From Wolinella sp963540505 (GTDB lineage: Bacteria; Campylobacterota; Campylobacteria; Campylobacterales; Helicobacteraceae): 64,000 bases of DNA. Below, piece by piece: positions 51,864 through 60,843 of this stretch (position 1 is its first letter; every line of letters starts with the position of its first letter). A model generated the notes under the pieces. That model was not told the DNA's origin. It was given only the letters and a program-made list of their open reading frames with translations, and ran no database searches. The DNA lies in NCBI GenBank assembly GCA_963540505.1, contig CAUTMV010000004.1, positions 108,202 through 172,201 of the forward strand. The letters are read 5' to 3'. The position numbers and the translations under genes are program-made.

Positions 51864-52286
51864 ATGAGTGAGAATGCCCTAGATTCCCGCCTTTTAGAGC
51901 TTCTATCTGCCCATCATTTGTTGCATCTTGCGACATGCACAGAGGGTGTGCCGTGGTGTGCGTCTCTGTTTTATGCGCTTAACAAAGAGCAAGCGCGCTT
52001 AATTGTCGCGAGCAATCCAAATACGCGCCATGCTTTGAGTGCGAATGCGCATTCTCGTGTTGCAGGCTCAATCGCGCTTGAGAGCGAGATGATAGGCGAG
52101 ATTAGGGGGGTGCAATTTGAGGGAATCTGGCAGAGGGCAAAGCGGGAGGATAAGCGGTGCTATTTTGCGCGATTCCCCTATGCACGCGCGCTTTTTCCGA
52201 CACTTTGGGCGATTGCGCTTACTTATGTGAAGCTTACGGATAATCGCCTAGGCTTTGGGAAAAAGCTTGAGTTTTTCTTTGATTAG
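51864..52286 (+). CDS. Pyridoxamine-5'-phosphate-oxidase-fold protein (flavin-binding, small)
   Basis: A 140-residue split-barrel protein: LLELLSAHHLLHLATCTEGVP, WCASLFYALNKEQARLIVAS, NTRHALSANAHSRVAGSIAL and a C-terminal arrangement of the UPF0306/YhbP type (EIRGVQFEGIWQRA). Such proteins bind FMN or heme; the substrate is unknown. The GGGAATC motif density returns to normal from here on. Confidence 0.75.
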   Translation: MSENALDSRLLELLSAHHLLHLATCTEGVPWCASLFYALNKEQARLIVASNPNTRHALSANAHSRVAGSIALESEMIGEIRGVQFEGIWQRAKREDKRCYFARFPYARALFPTLWAIALTYVKLTDNRLGFGKKLEFFFD

Positions 52287-52369
52287 ACAAGTGCGCAGGT
52301 CTTGGCGATTCTCTGTTTTTGTCCTCTTTTTTGCTACACTGACGCATTTTGAATGAAAAGGAACATCGT

Positions 52370-53077
52370 ATGAATAAGGCGAGCGCAGCAATTTTGGGAA
52401 TCGCCCTGTTTTTGGGGCTTGTAGGTGCAGGGTATATCGTGAGTAGCGGCATTTTGGAGCTTAAAAAGATGGAGCGCACAGTCAGCGTGAAAGGGCTTAG
52501 CGAGCGCGAAGTGGAAGCGAATGTCGCTTTGTGGCCTATCGAATACGTGCGTGCCGGCAATGATCTAAGCGCGCTCTATTCGGCTCTTGAGCGCGACAGG
52601 GCAGAGATTGAGCAGTTTTTGCTCCACGCAGGGTTTAAGCGCGAGGAGATGAGTCTAGGGAGCAGCGAGATTATCGATAAGCTCTCTCAAGATTATGTGA
52701 ATTCCCCGCTCCAAGGATTCCGTTATATCGGATCACAGACGCTCACGCTCCGCAGTGAATCTGTAAAGCTTGTGCGCGAGAGTCTCGCAAAAGTGGGCGA
52801 GCTAAGCAAGCGCGGAATCATCTTGCGTTCAAATTATGGGAATCAGGTGCAATACCTCTATACAAAGCTTAATGAGATTAAGCCCGTAATGATCGAGGAA
52901 GCGACGCATAATGCGCGTCAAAGTGCGCAAAAATTCGCCGAGGATTCCAAAAGTCAATTAGGCAAGATTCGCCACGCTGCGCAGGGGCAGTTTAGTATCA
53001 ATAATCGCGATGAGAGCACGCCCTACATCAAAAGCGTGCGCGTGGTTTCAAGCATAGAGTATTATCTGAGCGACTAG
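52370..53077 (+). CDS. SIMPL-domain exported protein
   Basis: A 235-residue protein with an N-terminal anchor (ASAAILGIALFLGLVGAGYIV) and a SIMPL domain: RTVSVKGLSEREVEANVALWP at its start, the middle with FKREEMSLGSSEIIDKL, and IEEATHNARQSAQKFAEDS near the end. Domain members lie in the periplasm; function is largely unknown, though relatives have been linked to oxidative stress and outer-membrane quality. I start at ATG 52370 with AAAGGA eight bases upstream. Confidence 0.8.
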   Translation: MNKASAAILGIALFLGLVGAGYIVSSGILELKKMERTVSVKGLSEREVEANVALWPIEYVRAGNDLSALYSALERDRAEIEQFLLHAGFKREEMSLGSSEIIDKLSQDYVNSPLQGFRYIGSQTLTLRSESVKLVRESLAKVGELSKRGIILRSNYGNQVQYLYTKLNEIKPVMIEEATHNARQSAQKFAEDSKSQLGKIRHAAQGQFSINNRDESTPYIKSVRVVSSIEYYLSD

Positions 53078-53087
53078 AGCGCGTTTG

Positions 53088-53687
53088 TTATTTTAAAAAG
53101 CGGCGCATATATTGCACACTCAGGAGATCTAGCGCGCTGCCGCGCTCTTGAAGTCGCTTAATCAGGGTTTCTTGTCGCTCTTTGCTTTGGTTTTGTCCAA
53201 GCTTAAGTTTGAGTGAATATTCCGAAATTTTTAGGGCAAAAACCGCAGTGCGCTTCAGCGCGCCCTCATAGCGGGAATCGCCCTCATCTAGGGGTGCGTA
53301 ACCTCCTTCGGGCTGGAGCTTTTGCATAAGTGCGTTGAGTGCGTCTTGTTTTTCCTGCGCCGTCTCTAGGATTCTCACTTGACCCGTGATATGTGCAGAG
53401 ATGAACATCGCGCTGGCTGCGCAAGCTAGGGGAGTGTCGCTAAAATATGAGGGGAGTAGCGAGAGCGCGTGCACGACGCTAAAGCTCGCGCAGGGATTTT
53501 GCGAAATGATTTTGAATTTTCGCCCCGCTGTTGCGCCATGGAAAATAATCTCATTTTTAAGCGGAGCGAAATTGATGGGAAACGCATAGGGCGCGGTGTC
53601 AAAAAGCGCGAGCGTGCCAAATTCGCAAGTTAAAAGTAGCTCCTCTAGCAGTTTTGGGTCCTCTGAGGCAAATTCGTTGCGGCGCAT
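53088..53687 (-). CDS. FMN-binding split-barrel protein (Nim / pyridoxamine-oxidase-like)
   Basis: A 199-residue protein: MRRNEFASEDPKLLEELLLT, FGTLALFDTAPYAFPINF, IIFHGATAGRKFKIISQNP and ASFSVVHALSLLP match the 5-nitroimidazole-resistance/pyridoxamine-oxidase-like flavin-binding family (conserved FPxNF and HGAxxGxK). Probable flavoprotein of unknown substrate. The ATG 53687 has AAAAGGA six bases ahead. It lies just beyond the 3' end of the RNase P RNA gene on the same strand. Confidence 0.8.
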   Translation of the reverse strand: MRRNEFASEDPKLLEELLLTCEFGTLALFDTAPYAFPINFAPLKNEIIFHGATAGRKFKIISQNPCASFSVVHALSLLPSYFSDTPLACAASAMFISAHITGQVRILETAQEKQDALNALMQKLQPEGGYAPLDEGDSRYEGALKRTAVFALKISEYSLKLKLGQNQSKERQETLIKRLQERGSALDLLSVQYMRRFLK

Positions 53688-53737
53688 GATGATCCTTTTG
53701 GTCAATGGGACGTTGGTGGGAATCAGAGCAAAATTGA

Positions 53738-54066
53738 GCAAGGGCGCGGTGGTAAGCCGAGTTCTGTTAAAAATGGCTATTCATCTACTCGACTATTTTG
53801 CAATAGCGATGGAGCGAAGGATTCCCATCTTGAGACACTAACCGGATCCTTCTTGCTGCGGGTTGGGTTTGCCTTGCGATTCCCATCGCTGGGAATCCGG
53901 TGGTCTCTTGCACCGCCGTTTCACCCTTGCTTGAATGCTCAAGCGGTCTCTTCTCTGTTGCACTTTCCCTTATCTTGCGATAGCTATCTGTTAGATAGAA
54001 CCCCGTCTCAATGCAGCTCGGACTTTCCTCTTTTGAGAGCTCAAAAGCAGCCATTTTCCGCACCCT
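53738..54066 (-). ncRNA. rnpB: RNase P RNA
   Basis: Read on the minus strand, the sequence has the universal bacterial RNase P core: GAGGAAAGTCCGAGCT (P4 5' strand), AAGGGTGAAACGG, and near the end ACAGAACTCGGCTTACC (P4 3' strand). The ends pair: AGGGTGCGG (54066-54058) with CCGCGCCCT (53749-53741) gives P1. Length about 329. A TACAAT -10 box (minus strand, 54079-54074) fits a start at 54066. One helix is formed by GATTCCCAGCGATGGGAATC, an inverted pair of the genome-wide motif; GATGGGAATCC appears again further on. It is the catalytic RNA that trims tRNA 5' ends. Confidence 0.93.
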
Positions 54067-54207
54067 GAGTGCAATTGTAACATAATGGGGCGTGTTGCGC
54101 CGCTTTGTTTTGGTTTTAAAATTTTGGGGCAGATTGTTTGGCGAAATTTAGGTGCGAAATAGCGGGAATCCTCGCGCAGAGTGCGCTGTTTATCGCAATA
54201 AATATCT

Positions 54208-54213
54208 TATAAT
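54208..54213 (+). promoter_or_regulatory. -10 box of the efflux operon
   Basis: TATAAT in CTTATAATCACACG, 34 bases before the adaptor ATG, in an AT-rich context. Confidence 0.5.
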
Positions 54214-54247
54214 CACACGCAAGCTTTGGAAAAAAGGGATTAATTAT

Positions 54248-55285
54248 ATGAAGCTTAAATGGTTGCTTGTGTCGCTCTTATGCGCGGGAATCGCCTTTGC
54301 ACAGGAGCGTCTCTTCGGCGTTGTGAGCAGCGTCGTAAAAGAGGGGAGCATAGAGGCTCTGAGCTCGTTTGTCGGGACGCTCTATTTTGAGGAGCGTTCG
54401 CTCCTTGCCTCTGAAGTGAGTGGCGCACTTGAGGAGAATTTCGTGCAGGCGGGCGCGAGAGTGAAAAAGGGCGAGCCGCTCGCACGGCTAAATGGCAAGC
54501 TTTTGAGCCTTGATCTTGCAGCTAAGGAGGGGCTGCTTCTTGAAGCGCGAGCTAGAGCCCTGAAGGCGACGCAGGAATTTGAGCGCATAGAGAAGCTTTA
54601 TCGCAGTCAGTCCGTGTCGCTCAAAGAGTATGAAGATGCGCGCTTTGATAGCGATTCCGCGGCGGGGAATCTTAAGGCGATCAAGGCGCAGACGGAGCGC
54701 ATTAAAGCGGAGCTGGAGCGCAAAGTGATTAGAGCCCCTTTTGATGGGATTATTTTACAAAAGCTTCTAAATCGTGGCGAGTGGGTCGCTGTGGGTGCGC
54801 CTGTTTTTAACATCGCGAAGCTAAATCCTATGGAGGCGCGAGTTGAGATTCCCTATGAGGTGCTGCGGACTTTGCGCGTGGGCGAGGAGCTTTTTGCCGA
54901 GGTTGCAGGCGAGAGCTATCCTGCGCGCATCACCTCGCTCATTCCCCTGGGCGAAGCAAGGGCGCGCACTTTTCCGATTAAGATTGCGATCCAAAATCCT
55001 AGGGGAATCCTAGCTGAGGGGCTCTCTGTGAATGTCAAAATTAAAAAAAGTAGCGCAACCTCAGGTCTATTAGTGCCTCGCGATTCGCTTGTGCCGCGAG
55101 AAAACGGATATGCGATTTTCCTCTTAAAAGACGGAATGGCTAGGGAGGTTAGAGTCGAAGTTTTGGGCTTTGGCGCGAATCTGGCACTCATTAAATCTAG
55201 CGCGATTGCTCCGAATGAACACGTGATCATAAGGGGGCAGGAGCGATTGAAAGACGCTCAAAAGGTGCGCGAGATTACAAAATGA
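54248..55285 (+). CDS. RND efflux periplasmic adaptor (membrane fusion protein)
   Basis: A 345-residue adaptor with signal peptide (KWLLVSLLCAGIAFA), the lipoyl half-motifs LLASEVSGALEENFVQAGARVKKGEPLARL and KVIRAPFDGIILQKLLNRGEWV split by a coiled hairpin (LLEARARALKATQEFERI), and a beta-barrel domain with LVPRDSLVPRENGYAIFLL. It would bridge the inner-membrane pump to an outer-membrane channel; no TolC-like gene is present here. I start at ATG 54248 with AAAGGGA upstream. The pump gene follows after 32 bases. Confidence 0.92.
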   Translation: MKLKWLLVSLLCAGIAFAQERLFGVVSSVVKEGSIEALSSFVGTLYFEERSLLASEVSGALEENFVQAGARVKKGEPLARLNGKLLSLDLAAKEGLLLEARARALKATQEFERIEKLYRSQSVSLKEYEDARFDSDSAAGNLKAIKAQTERIKAELERKVIRAPFDGIILQKLLNRGEWVAVGAPVFNIAKLNPMEARVEIPYEVLRTLRVGEELFAEVAGESYPARITSLIPLGEARARTFPIKIAIQNPRGILAEGLSVNVKIKKSSATSGLLVPRDSLVPRENGYAIFLLKDGMAREVRVEVLGFGANLALIKSSAIAPNEHVIIRGQERLKDAQKVREITK

Positions 55286-55317
55286 GATGAGAATACAAGA
55301 CAAGATAGGAAGCGCGC

Positions 55318-58300
55318 ATGATTAAATATGTCATCACAAAACCCGTCGTCATCATCGTGGGAATTGTGCTCATCGCGCTTTTTGGCGTGCTGAGTCTCTA
55401 TCAGATTCCCTATCAGCTCACGCCCAGCGTGACGCGTCCGGTTATCAGCGCGACTACCACGTGGAGCGGGGCTACTCCTTATGAGATTGAGCGTGAGATT
55501 ATCGAGCGGCAGGAGAAGGTGCTAAAGGGGCTGGATAATCTCGTGAGTATGGAATCGCGCTCAAGGAATGGGCGCGGGAATATCACGCTTGAGTTTCGCC
55601 TTGGCACGAGTCTCACGGAGGCGATGCTGAAGGTCTCAAACAAGCTTGATGAGGTGAAGCGTTATCCTGATGGCATGGATCGTCCTATCATTACCTCCAC
55701 GGGGGAATCGACCTCGCCGGTGGTGTGGATGTCACTCAAGACTAAAGAGGGCAACGCACGGCACATCAACGAATATCGCACGTTTTTTAACGAGCGCGTG
55801 AGTCAATATTTTGAGCGCGTCGATGGGGTTGCGGAGCTCTTTTTTCCCTCAGGCACGGAGCGCGAAATGCACATCATCGTAGATCATGAGAAGCTCGCGG
55901 GGTATAAAATTACGATCCCTGAGCTTCTCGCAGCCCTCTCCGGCGAGAATGTCAATACCTCCGCAGGCACGATGGAGTATGGCACGCGCATCTATCGCGT
56001 CCGCATGGTGTCGGAATTCAAGAGTATTCAGCAGATTGAAGATACGGTGATTTGGAGCGATGGGGAGCGGCGTATTCGGCTCTCTGATGTAGCGCGGGTG
56101 CAGGAGGGGTATGCGCGCGCGAATACCTATGTGCAGCATAATTTCGCCCCCGCGCTCATGATAGGAATCAAGCCCGAACCCGGGAGCAATATCCTAAAAC
56201 TTAGCGATGAGATTGAGAAGGTCTATCTGAAACTAAATGGGGGAATCCTCGCCAAAGAGGGACTGGTGCTCGAATGGACGTATGATCAGCGAGACTACAT
56301 CAACGGCGCGATCGATCTTGTGCGCCGGAATATCCTCATCGGGGGAATCCTAGCCATCGTCGTGCTGTGGGTATTTCTGCGCAGTTTTGCCTCTACGATT
56401 GTGATTGCGCTGGCGATGCCTATTAGTATTTTAGGGACGTTTATCGTGATGAATCTGCTCGGACGCACGCTCAATGTCGTCTCCATGGCGGGAATCTCCT
56501 TTGCTGTGGGTATGTTGGTCGATTCTGCGATTGTGGTGCTCGAGAATATCGATCGTCATCGTCGCCTAGGCAAGGGAATCTTCCAAGCAGCCTATGAGGG
56601 GAGCAGGGAGGTGGTGGGCGCTCTGATTGCTTCGGTGCTTACGACCGTGGCGATTTTTATCCCGATTCTTCGCCTGCAAGAGGAGGCAGGGCAGCTCTTT
56701 AGGGATATTGCGCTCACTGCAAGCAGCGCGGTGCTCTTTTCGATGGTGGTTTCACTGCTTGTGATTCCCATGTTTAGCTACCAGCTTTTGAGGTTTTTTG
56801 GTATCTCTCAAACAGAGGCGAAAAGTCACTCTTTGGGTGAGAAGATTGCTGAGATGATTATGCGACTGGTGGCTTATTGCACGGCTTCTTTGTCCCGTCG
56901 TATCATTACGGTGGCGGCATTTACGCTGCTATCTTTCGGGCTTTCAATTCTACTTTTTCCCAAAATGGAATATCTGCCGCAGGGGAATCAAAACTTCATC
57001 GCCACCGTGCTTAATCCCCCTCCCGGGCTCTCTTATGAGGAGCGCAAGGCGATCGGTGAAGAGGTCTTTAATCTTAATAAAAATTACTTCTTAAAAGAGG
57101 GCTATACTAAAGATGTCGCGGGCGAAATGCCGCCCATTAGGCACATGTTCTACATCGGTGGCGAGACTTTTATGTTTTTTGGCGCAGAGACGAATATCGA
57201 GGATCGCGCGAAGGACATGATTCCGCAGCTTCAGCGCGCGATTGCGGGTATTCCGGGGATTACGGGCATTGTGATGCAACCCGGGATTTTTGAGCGCGGG
57301 ATTGGCAAAGGGCGCACCATTGATGTCGATGTGAGTGGCGCGGAGATTGAGTCGCTCGTGCGCACAGCCGGTGCGTTGCAGAGCTTAATTAGGGAGCGAT
57401 TCCCGCGAGGTACGCAGGTGCGTCCTCTGCCAAGTCTTGAGCTTACCTATCCTGAGGTAAATCTCTATCCCGATTCGGATTTGCTGAAAGCGGCGGGACT
57501 AACTCCGAGCAGCCTTGGAATCACGCTTGATGTGCTGACGAGCGGGCGCAATGTTGCTGAATACAAAGAGGAAGGGCGCGAAAAGGTCGATTTGGTGCTG
57601 AAGGTCGAAAACGGGGGCGATGAGACGCCCGAGTCGCTCTATGATTCCCTCATCTACACGCCCAACGCGGGAATCGTGCCCCTCTCCATGCTCTCACGCC
57701 TTGAGTATGAATACGGCATGAATGAGATTCGCCATTTTGAGCGCAGGCGGACGATTACGTTGCAGGTTACGCCACCCAAGGATCTCTCCTTGCAGGAGGC
57801 TATGGAGCGCATTGAAGGGGAGTTTGTGCAGGAGCTTAGAACGAGGGGAATTATGGGCGAAAACGAGCTGCGCCTAAGCGGAATGGCGGACAAACTCACG
57901 CAGACGCGCCTAGCCCTAGAGGGCGGATTTGTGCTCGCAGTCGTGATTATTTACCTGCTGATGGCGGCTTTGTATGAGAATTTCATCTACCCGCTTATTA
58001 TTATTTTTACCGTGCCTTTGGCGGTGGCGGGCGGTTTGATTGCGCTTAAGCTTGTCAATTTATTTTTGGTCGCGCAGCCGCTGGATATTTTGACGATGTT
58101 AGGCTTTATTATTTTGGTGGGCACGGTGGTAAATAATGCGATCCTCATCGTCTATCAGGCAATTAACAACGTCCGCGCAGGGGTTGTAAGCCACTATGAT
58201 TCCGTGATTCTTGCGGTGCGAACGCGCCTGCGCCCGATTTACATGAGCACGCTCACTTCGCTTTTTGGCATGCTTCCGCTCGTGCTCGCTCCAGGTCCCG

Positions 58301-58443
58301 GGAGCGAGGTGTATCGCGGATTGGGGGCGGTAATTTTGGGTGGAATGACCTTCTCCACGCTTGTCGTGGTGTTTGTGATCCCTGCGCTGCTCCTGTTTGT
58401 GATTGGACGCGAAGGGAAACGAGTCGATATGGAGAACCGATAG
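55318..58443 (+). CDS. RND-family efflux transporter, inner-membrane pump
   Basis: A 1041-residue pump with the RND layout: helix 1 (KPVVIIVGIVLIALFGVLSLYQIPYQLTPSV), porter domain (GLDNLVSMESRSRNG), helices 2-6 with GISFAVGMLVDSAIVVLENIDRHR (proton-relay aspartates), and the second half repeating this (DILTMLGFIILVGTVVNNAILIV). In the second half VVNNAILIV replaces the usual acidic residue, as normal. Length typical of AcrB/HAE1 pumps. Substrates cannot be read from sequence; drug, bile or metal export is possible. Confidence 0.94.
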   Translation: MIKYVITKPVVIIVGIVLIALFGVLSLYQIPYQLTPSVTRPVISATTTWSGATPYEIEREIIERQEKVLKGLDNLVSMESRSRNGRGNITLEFRLGTSLTEAMLKVSNKLDEVKRYPDGMDRPIITSTGESTSPVVWMSLKTKEGNARHINEYRTFFNERVSQYFERVDGVAELFFPSGTEREMHIIVDHEKLAGYKITIPELLAALSGENVNTSAGTMEYGTRIYRVRMVSEFKSIQQIEDTVIWSDGERRIRLSDVARVQEGYARANTYVQHNFAPALMIGIKPEPGSNILKLSDEIEKVYLKLNGGILAKEGLVLEWTYDQRDYINGAIDLVRRNILIGGILAIVVLWVFLRSFASTIVIALAMPISILGTFIVMNLLGRTLNVVSMAGISFAVGMLVDSAIVVLENIDRHRRLGKGIFQAAYEGSREVVGALIASVLTTVAIFIPILRLQEEAGQLFRDIALTASSAVLFSMVVSLLVIPMFSYQLLRFFGISQTEAKSHSLGEKIAEMIMRLVAYCTASLSRRIITVAAFTLLSFGLSILLFPKMEYLPQGNQNFIATVLNPPPGLSYEERKAIGEEVFNLNKNYFLKEGYTKDVAGEMPPIRHMFYIGGETFMFFGAETNIEDRAKDMIPQLQRAIAGIPGITGIVMQPGIFERGIGKGRTIDVDVSGAEIESLVRTAGALQSLIRERFPRGTQVRPLPSLELTYPEVNLYPDSDLLKAAGLTPSSLGITLDVLTSGRNVAEYKEEGREKVDLVLKVENGGDETPESLYDSLIYTPNAGIVPLSMLSRLEYEYGMNEIRHFERRRTITLQVTPPKDLSLQEAMERIEGEFVQELRTRGIMGENELRLSGMADKLTQTRLALEGGFVLAVVIIYLLMAALYENFIYPLIIIFTVPLAVAGGLIALKLVNLFLVAQPLDILTMLGFIILVGTVVNNAILIVYQAINNVRAGVVSHYDSVILAVRTRLRPIYMSTLTSLFGMLPLVLAPGPGSEVYRGLGAVILGGMTFSTLVVVFVIPALLLFVIGREGKRVDMENR

Positions 58444-58479
58444 CTTTGATGAGGGAATCACATGAATGGGTGGCAAAAG

Positions 58480-60843
58480 CTAGCGATCGCCGTTTGCAGC
58501 CTTTAGCTCAAGGGGCACTAAGAGCGTGAATATCGCTCCTCCGCGCTCCCCGTCCTCTTTTTTGTAATTCTCCACAAGAAGCTTGCCTTTCATGTTTTTT
58601 TCGATAATCACCTTGCTCATATATAGCCCGATTCCTGTCCCTTTACCCTGCTCTTTGGTCGTAAAATAGGGGTCAAAAATCTTCTCCATCACCTCTGCAG
58701 GCACGCCCTTACCTGTGTCTTTAATCTCAATTTTCAAAAATTCCCCCTCAAGATTCAGGTAAATATCAATACGCCTAGGGGATTTTGGCTCATGAGCAAT
58801 GTGCTCTTCAATCGCGTCGGTTGCGTTTTTGAGAAGGTTTAAAAGCACCTGTTTTAGCTCATTTTGATAGCCAACCATCATAAAATTATCGGGGAGCTCC
58901 GAATGCACCTCGCAGGCAATCTGCAAGAGACGCGTCTGATTTTGGATCATCGCGATACACTTATTGAGCTCTTCAAGCACTCTGAAGTGGGTGGTCGTTT
59001 TTGAAGGGCGGAAGAAGTTGCGAAAATCATCAATCGTATGCGACATAAAGTGAATGAGCTCCATGGAGGAGTGCACAAATTGCTCGACATACTCTTGCGT
59101 GATCTCTTTCTCCTCAAAGGCAAGCTCAATGTCTTGGATTTTGACCGCGAGCGCGTTGATGGGCTGCCGCCATTGATGGGCGATCGAGCCGATCATCTCG
59201 CCCATACTCGCGAGCTTACTTTGCTGCACAAGTAGGCTCTGCTGGCGGATTTGCTCCTCTTTGATGCGATATTGCTCGGTCAGATTCCTAAAATTACAGA
59301 GCAAAAGCTGGGAATCTTCGCTTGCAAAGACATTGAAGCTCAGCTGCCCCGAGAGCGTTTCGCCCCCTTTTGAAGCAAAGCTTACGTCATAAATCTCGTA
59401 TCTATTTTGGACGATTCCCTCCAAAATAGGCTGGAATGTATCCTCGTGCATGGTGTTGAAAAAGCGATAAAAAGGCATATCATAGAGCTCCTCCCTAGGG
59501 TAGCCCGAGAGCTTTTGAGCCGTTTTGTTGCAGTCGATGATCTTTTTTGTTTGGTAATCAATGAGCAAAAGCGCGTCATAGCTATTTTCAAATAACTGGC
59601 GAAACTGCCGCTCCGAACGCAGTTTGTTTGAGACCTCTTGTTTTACTCGTGCTTCAAGTTCGAGGTTAAAACGCACTAACTCATTGCACAGGAGACGATT
59701 CTCCGTCACATCGACCATGACCCCGCAGACCTTTTCCACGCGCCCTTTGGTATCATAAATCGCACTATAATTCGCGCTAAACCAGCACGTGCGCCCATCA
59801 TGCGTAATAATCTCAAACTCCATATCGATGGGGGTTGAGTGCGGATTATCAAAGAGCGATTGGCGTTTGTGCGCTAGCTCCGTGCGATAGGGCTCAAGAA
59901 TCGCGCTAAAAAACGCTTCACGGCTGGGCTCTATTTCACGATGTTTATAACCAAGAATTTCATAGAGTCCCTTAGACCACCAGAGGGTATTTTGGATTAA
60001 ATCCTCCTCAAAACTGCCTATTTTAGCCATCTTTTGCGCATCATCAAGACGTTTTTTCAGCATTTCCACTTCGGCTAAACGCGCGCTAATTTCCTTCTCA
60101 GCGTGGGAATCCCTAATCAAATTCTCCGCGCGTAAGATGACCTGCTCGATAGAAAAAGGCTTGCTAATGAAGTCATTTGCCCCGTGTTTTAGGACTTTTG
60201 CGATGTGATCGTTATTGAGCGTAGAGGAGAGAGTAATAATTGGAAGCGTAGTATTGCTGCTATCTTTTCGGATTTCATAGAGGATCTCAAGCCCGCTGAT
60301 ATCGGGCAAAAAGAGGTCAAGAATCACAAGATCAACCTTCTCTTTTTGGATTAGCTCCAACGCCTCTTTGCCCGTGTCAGAGAGGAGCACGCGATAGTTG
60401 CGCATTTCAAAAATTTCGCGACACATCTCACGAATCGCATGGGAATCATCAACGATAAGAATTGTGTAATTGCTGTTAAATTCTATCTTTTCTATCAAGT
60501 ATTCAATCTGCTTGCAGACGTAATCCATCGGATTGTTTTTGGAGATGTAATCAAGAACGCCAAGCTTAAAATAGCCATCTCTGGTGAGCTGATTTTCATT
60601 AGAGGTAAGAATGATAATTTTTGTATCTTTTATTAGCTTAACGATGAGATTTTTAGCGTTTCCATCAGGAAGCGTGAGGTCAAAAACAATATAATCAAAA
60701 TGCTCCTCCTTACTCGCTTCTTGCGCCTCTTGCAGGGAATAAGCCGAGTGCACTGCGAGCCCTTGCTCGGTGAGATATTCACTCAAGTAGCGGTTAATGG
60801 AGCGGGAATCTTCAACAATCAGAAGCCTTTTTGGTGTCGTCAT
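58480..60843 (-). CDS. REC-REC-PAS-PAS hybrid sensor histidine kinase
   Basis: 787 residues. Two N-terminal receiver domains: residues 1-120 (D55 in YIVFDLTLPDG; the usual lysine is in DYISKNN) and 125-245 (D176 in VILDLFLPDISG; FISKPF). Then two PAS domains (about 265-385 and 405-530; SFEEDLIQNTLWWSKGLYEIL and LLIDYQTKKIIDCNKTAQKL), a HisKA with the phospho-histidine in GSIAHQWRQPINAL near 565, and a HATPase (LLNLLKNATDAI, KDTGKGVP, GKGTGIGLYM). No membrane helix: a cytoplasmic sensor. Receivers ahead of the kinase suggest it integrates other phosphorelays. Its start overlaps the purB stop by one base. No separate output regulator is nearby. Confidence 0.93.
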   Translation of the reverse strand: MTTPKRLLIVEDSRSINRYLSEYLTEQGLAVHSAYSLQEAQEASKEEHFDYIVFDLTLPDGNAKNLIVKLIKDTKIIILTSNENQLTRDGYFKLGVLDYISKNNPMDYVCKQIEYLIEKIEFNSNYTILIVDDSHAIREMCREIFEMRNYRVLLSDTGKEALELIQKEKVDLVILDLFLPDISGLEILYEIRKDSSNTTLPIITLSSTLNNDHIAKVLKHGANDFISKPFSIEQVILRAENLIRDSHAEKEISARLAEVEMLKKRLDDAQKMAKIGSFEEDLIQNTLWWSKGLYEILGYKHREIEPSREAFFSAILEPYRTELAHKRQSLFDNPHSTPIDMEFEIITHDGRTCWFSANYSAIYDTKGRVEKVCGVMVDVTENRLLCNELVRFNLELEARVKQEVSNKLRSERQFRQLFENSYDALLLIDYQTKKIIDCNKTAQKLSGYPREELYDMPFYRFFNTMHEDTFQPILEGIVQNRYEIYDVSFASKGGETLSGQLSFNVFASEDSQLLLCNFRNLTEQYRIKEEQIRQQSLLVQQSKLASMGEMIGSIAHQWRQPINALAVKIQDIELAFEEKEITQEYVEQFVHSSMELIHFMSHTIDDFRNFFRPSKTTTHFRVLEELNKCIAMIQNQTRLLQIACEVHSELPDNFMMVGYQNELKQVLLNLLKNATDAIEEHIAHEPKSPRRIDIYLNLEGEFLKIEIKDTGKGVPAEVMEKIFDPYFTTKEQGKGTGIGLYMSKVIIEKNMKGKLLVENYKKEDGERGGAIFTLLVPLELKAANGDR

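Noticed and set aside
53785..54063. 92-codon minus-strand frame
   Set aside because: It lies entirely within RNase P RNA, whose conserved core and end pairing explain the sequence.
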